Source: Oribacterium sp. (GTDB taxonomy: Bacteria; Bacillota_A; Clostridia; Lachnospirales; Lachnospiraceae). From it: a DNA stretch of 9,622 nt. The stretch spans positions 1-9,622 of the forward strand of contig JAGAXP010000011.1 of the NCBI GenBank assembly GCA_017940955.1, read 5' to 3'. Positions 7,089-9,622 of the stretch are shown in pieces. Made by a program: the position numbers and the translations under genes. Under the pieces are notes generated by a model. That model ran no database searches, had not been told where the DNA came from, and worked only from the letters and a program-made list of their open reading frames with translations. Every line of letters begins with the position of its first letter. Within the stretch, counting starts at the first letter, position 1.

Positions 7089-8210
7089 TCAGTTAGCTGC
7101 TATATTTCCATTTTCATCTATGATACGAACGCTGGCTCCGTCATAGATATCTTCTGTCCAGCTGGAAACCAGCTTATCAGTGGTTGTGATGCCGTCCAGT
7201 ACCTGGTACTCTGATTCATTGGTGATCCCCAAAGTGATAAAGGTTCTTTTAGCTACTCCGTCCTCATATACGTATACATAAGGATTTCCTGATGAATAGT
7301 AAACATAGTCCGCCGGGATGATCATTGCATTTTCAGCTGTTGCCGATGTAAGCTTTACCTTTGCGGCAACACCGTCTGCAAGGGCTTCAGCATTTTTGAG
7401 ATCAGCCTCAACCGCAAAAAGACCTGTGGAGTTATCTACCAGTCTGCTCATTTTGGTTATGCTTCCCTCATATTCGGAGCTGTTCTTTTCAACAGTAACC
7501 TTCTGCCCCATGGAAAGGTTATTAAGTATTTCCTCGGTTACGCTGAAGGTAACCTTTCTCTGACCGGAGCCTGTTATGACACAGAGCACCGATGACTGTG
7601 AAACAGTTCCGTTTAATGTCATGTTCTGGTTCTGTATGGTTCCGTCGGAGGGAGCCGTAACAGTTGAGTACTCAACCTGGGTGTCATAGTTCAGCTTTGC
7701 AGACTCTGCCTGAGCCTTTGCGGAAGCAACCTGAGCCTGGGCAGCATTGGCGGAATTCTGTGTTGACTTAAAGGTCTGGGGCGCCACATCACCTGCCTGA
7801 TAGAGCGGTGTCATACGGTTTAATGCATCCATTGCTGTGTCGGCCTGCTGCTGAGCTGCACGGACAGAGGCATTGGCAGCTTCAAGACTTGCCTTTGCGG
7901 AATCTATTGCCTTCTGGTTATCGATCTTTGCAATTGGATCTCCCTGCTTTACGATGTCTCCATTCTGTACGTAGATTTCAATGATCTCGCCTGAAACCTT
8001 CGGAGATACGCTGTAAGTATCGGAAGGCTGAACCTTTCCCATTATGGAGGTATCATGCTTTATTGAGCCTAGTGTGGCGTTGGATATGGTAACTGCAGGA
8101 AGCTCCTTGGTCTGGATCTCATCCTTCGGCTTCATGATCCTGGCTGCGATTGCCCAGCCAATAACGCCTATTATTCCAACAACGATTAATATAGCTACCG
8201 GTTTTTTCAT
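7089..8210 (-). CDS. RND efflux membrane-fusion (periplasmic adaptor) protein, HlyD/AcrA family
   Basis: Adaptor that links an RND pump to a TolC-like duct; 373 residues. The ATG at 8210 follows GGAG at 6 bases; an upstream in-frame TTG is not needed. Residues 6-24 form one transmembrane anchor, with no lipobox cysteine. The first lipoyl half-motif is about 67-97 (VSGEIIEIYVQNGDIVKQGD). An alanine/glutamine-rich helical hairpin runs about 98-177. The second lipoyl half is about 182-213 (STVTAPSDGTIQNQN), followed by a beta-barrel domain to about 290 and a membrane-proximal domain at the end. At the hairpin tip, R132-x3-L136-x6-A143 matches the R-L-S tip motif of AcrA/MacA that contacts TolC, with Ser replaced by Ala. 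It is downstream of the TetR gene by 88 bases and immediately upstream of the pump gene. No strong promoter of its own was found. Confidence 0.95.
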   Translation of the reverse strand: MKKPVAILIVVGIIGVIGWAIAARIMKPKDEIQTKELPAVTISNATLGSIKHDTSIMGKVQPSDTYSVSPKVSGEIIEIYVQNGDIVKQGDPIAKIDNQKAIDSAKASLEAANASVRAAQQQADTAMDALNRMTPLYQAGDVAPQTFKSTQNSANAAQAQVASAKAQAESAKLNYDTQVEYSTVTAPSDGTIQNQNMTLNGTVSQSSVLCVITGSGQRKVTFSVTEEILNNLSMGQKVTVEKNSSEYEGSITKMSRLVDNSTGLFAVEADLKNAEALADGVAAKVKLTSATAENAMIIPADYVYYSSGNPYVYVYEDGVAKRTFITLGITNESEYQVLDGITTTDKLVSSWTEDIYDGASVRIIDENGNIAAN

Positions 8211-8298
8211 ACTGTTCTCCAATCCTTATTATGGAAATATTATTTAAGTCAATTACCGATCTGACTGTTTTGTCTATGTTTCAAAATTCTTTCTTTGA

Positions 8299-8952
8299 TC
8301 AGGAAGCTTCGGTAAGTTTCTGAACCTCCCTGCCTGCTCCGTTTCTCAAAATATCAAGCTGTGTATTGAATTCCTGAAGGATAATGTCTTCATCCTTGTC
8401 AGGATGTATCAGCATGTTAAAAAGCGCCATGAAGGAAATAATGTGTGCCGACTTAAGTATGGCAGCCAGTCTTTCCTTACTCCCTCTTACATCCAAAAGA
8501 CTCAGATCCAAATGCTCCATCATCCAGTCCAGCTGTTCCTTCTCGGTTTCTTCCCTGTTCTGAAGATCAGCTTCCACCCAGTCCACAAGACGCCTCATCA
8601 TATTGCTCTGGGTGAAAATGTTGATACTCTGCTGTATGGAACCTCTTTTCATGTATCCGGCAACCCTTAAGGTATATTCTCTAATGGATTTCCAGAAGTC
8701 ACCCCGGTTTTCCAGCACTATCTCTCTCATAAAGTGGCTGTTTTTTTCTCCTTCATCCTTAATTATATATTGAAGAAGATCTTTCTTGTCTTCAAAATAG
8801 GTATAGAAACTGCCTCTGGAGATACCTGCATTTTTGATTATCTGATTTATGGACGCTTCCTCATAGGGAACTCTGGCAAATTCGTCTCTTGCTGCATCCA
8901 GGATTCGCTGCCGTTTGTCTTTCGACAACTTTTCAAACCTTTCCGTTGACAC
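8299..8952 (-). CDS. TetR/AcrR-family transcriptional regulator
   Basis: Probable ligand-responsive repressor of the efflux genes and itself; 217 residues, normal length. The N-terminal DNA-binding domain is clear: QRILDAARDEFA (about 15-26), INQIIKNAGISRGSFYTYF (35-53) with the recognition helix GISRGSFYTYF, then EDKKDLLQYII. The C-terminal domain (about 70-217) is the usual variable ligand/dimer region and gives no substrate hint. Translation starts at GTG (8952), supported by GGAGG six bases upstream; no suitable ATG exists until well past the DNA-binding domain. The gene is first in the minus-strand cluster, 88 bases before the adaptor gene, and its promoter region carries two matching palindromes, so autoregulation is likely. 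Confidence 0.95.
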   Translation of the reverse strand: MSTERFEKLSKDKRQRILDAARDEFARVPYEEASINQIIKNAGISRGSFYTYFEDKKDLLQYIIKDEGEKNSHFMREIVLENRGDFWKSIREYTLRVAGYMKRGSIQQSINIFTQSNMMRRLVDWVEADLQNREETEKEQLDWMMEHLDLSLLDVRGSKERLAAILKSAHIISFMALFNMLIHPDKDEDIILQEFNTQLDILRNGAGREVQKLTEAS

Positions 8953-9083
8953 TTATATCCTCCGATTTCTTTTTACACTCATTCCGATGCAACCATAGCA
9001 GGGTGCATTATTTCCCTTCTGACTGTCTCCCGCTTTATTTGAATATCAGGCATAATGCGAAAGCATGAAGGACTGTTATTAAT

Positions 9084-9100
9084 AGTGACAATATGTCACT
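9084..9100. promoter_or_regulatory. Second operator-like palindrome downstream of the promoter
   Basis: AGTGACAATATGTCACT is a perfect 7-3-7 palindrome. Its centre is 34 bp from the centre of the copy at 9118-9134, and it falls just after the expected transcription start. It is the better of the two sites and gives the likely consensus AGTGACA-N3-TGTCACT. Confidence 0.7.
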
Positions 9101-9112
9101 TCGTGATATCTG

Positions 9113-9141
9113 AGTATAGTGACAAGGTGTCATTCTGTCAA
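9113..9141 (-). promoter_or_regulatory. Promoter of the tetR-efflux operon
   Basis: On the minus strand TTGACA (9141-9136) and TATACT (9118-9113) are separated by exactly 17 bases: a perfect -35 and a 5-of-6 -10. Transcription would begin near 9106, leaving a leader of about 150 bases before the regulator's GTG. The spacer is occupied by an operator-like palindrome. Confidence 0.75.
9118..9134. promoter_or_regulatory. Operator-like palindrome within the promoter spacer
   Basis: AGTGACAAGGTGTCATT: half-sites TGACA and TGTCA separated by 3 bases. It overlaps the last base of the -10 element and fills nearly all the spacer, so a bound repressor would block RNA polymerase. The same half-sites and spacing recur at 9084-9100, suggesting that one protein, most simply the adjacent TetR-family regulator, binds both. 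Confidence 0.7.
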
Positions 9142-9252
9142 TTATTTATTCTGCATTATTTTACTTTTTCATAAAAACTATATTGCTTTTTTATATTATT
9201 TTTAGAATATTGTATTAATCCAAGTACACAACTCCTTGCTTAAACGACATAT

Positions 9253-9282
9253 TTGCATTACAATAATGGAGTATTGTATACA
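9253..9282 (+). promoter_or_regulatory. Possible ispE promoter
   Basis: TTGCAT (9253-9258) and TATACA (9277-9282) are separated by 18 bases, on the strand of ispE and about 38 bases before its start. An inverted repeat TACAATA-N6-TATTGTA (9259-9278) fills the spacer, but in such A+T-rich sequence this may be chance. The match to consensus is modest. The rest of 8953-9319 holds no gene that I can see. Confidence 0.4.
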
Positions 9283-9319
9283 AAGAACGATTTATATATG
9301 AATTTCGGAGATTTGATTT

Positions 9320-9622
9320 ATGGACAGTGTTAAACTGCAGGCCTACGGAAAGATCAACCTGTCTTTGGATGTTTTGCGGCAAAGAGAGGATGGATATCAT
9401 GACGTAAGAATGATCATGCAGACCGTAAAGCTCCATGACAATATAGACATGCAAAAAACAAAGGAGCCGGAAATAAAGCTAACAACAAATCTTTCTTTTT
9501 TGCCTGTCAATGAAAACAATCTTATGTTCAGGGCGGCTAAGATGATCATTGACGAGTTCGATATCAAAGAGGGAGTTTCCATGCAGCTTAAAAAGGTGAT
9601 TCCCGTTTCTGCCGGAATGGCG
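9320..9622 (+). CDS. ispE: 4-diphosphocytidyl-2-C-methyl-D-erythritol kinase, N-terminal 101 residues (cut by window edge)
   Basis: IspE phosphorylates CDP-methylerythritol in the non-mevalonate isoprenoid pathway, in the cytoplasm. The fragment starts MDSVKLQAYGKINLSLDV and continues with REDGYHDVRMIMQTVKLHD (about 24-42), both hallmarks of IspE. It ends in VIPVSAGMA, the beginning of the GHMP-kinase ATP-binding loop (usually PVAAGLAGGSSDA), where the window stops. The ATG at 9320 follows CGGAG nine bases upstream. It is divergent from the TetR gene with 367 bases between them. It is a housekeeping gene and probably not functionally tied to the efflux locus. Confidence 0.95.
   Translation, partial: MDSVKLQAYGKINLSLDVLRQREDGYHDVRMIMQTVKLHDNIDMQKTKEPEIKLTTNLSFLPVNENNLMFRAAKMIIDEFDIKEGVSMQLKKVIPVSAGMA

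Noticed and set aside
8247..8270. Possible operator or promoter between the TetR gene and the adaptor gene (GAC-N6-GTC and TTGACT)
   Set aside because: Half-site spacing differs from the clear operators, and no good -10 sits 16-18 bases after TTGACT.
9061..9076. ATGC-GAAA-GCAT mini-hairpin in the divergent intergenic region
   Set aside because: Only four base pairs; too short to support a function.

Overview
The window looks like chromosomal DNA from a low-to-medium G+C Clostridia bacterium, most likely a Lachnospiraceae (for example Butyrivibrio-like). This rests on recall, not a search: the RecA N-terminal half and the IspE fragment read like Lachnospiraceae proteins, and ribosome binding sites are strong GGAGG/AGGAG types. 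Such organisms are normally monoderm, which makes the main content surprising: a complete tripartite RND-type efflux locus with two TolC-like proteins.

Layout. Everything except the last gene is on the minus strand. Reading right to left: a TetR-family regulator (8952-8299), a membrane-fusion (adaptor) protein (8210-7089), an AcrB-like RND transporter (7068-3853), TolC-like protein A (3595-2390), TolC-like protein B (2246-963), a 425-base intergenic region full of inverted repeats, then the 5' part of recA (537 to the window edge). Divergently, ispE starts at 9320 on the plus strand and runs off the right edge.

How the genes work together (inference from family knowledge). The TetR-type repressor probably controls its own promoter and the efflux genes behind it. 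A promoter TTGACA-N17-TATACT (9141-9113) has a palindromic operator filling its spacer, and a second near-identical palindrome lies 34 bp downstream. The adaptor keeps an R-x3-L-x6-A version of the hairpin-tip motif that AcrA-type adaptors use to touch TolC. This supports a real physical link to one or both TolC-like proteins. Those two proteins share an unusual motif near the mature N-terminus (W-A-x-L-x-D-...-D-E-I-x-x-L-V) and the two OEP-type coiled-coil repeats. They show little sequence that could form the outer-membrane beta-barrel strands of true TolC.

Control elements. A stem-loop (3742-3706) and a promoter-proximal 31-bp inverted repeat (3640-3610) separate the RND gene from the TolC-like genes, so the latter may be expressed separately. 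Three stem-loops follow the last efflux gene. The largest spans 162 bases (679-840), includes a 31-bp perfect stem and is the strangest non-coding structure here. recA has a near-consensus promoter and a 14-bp palindrome resembling a LexA (SOS) box.
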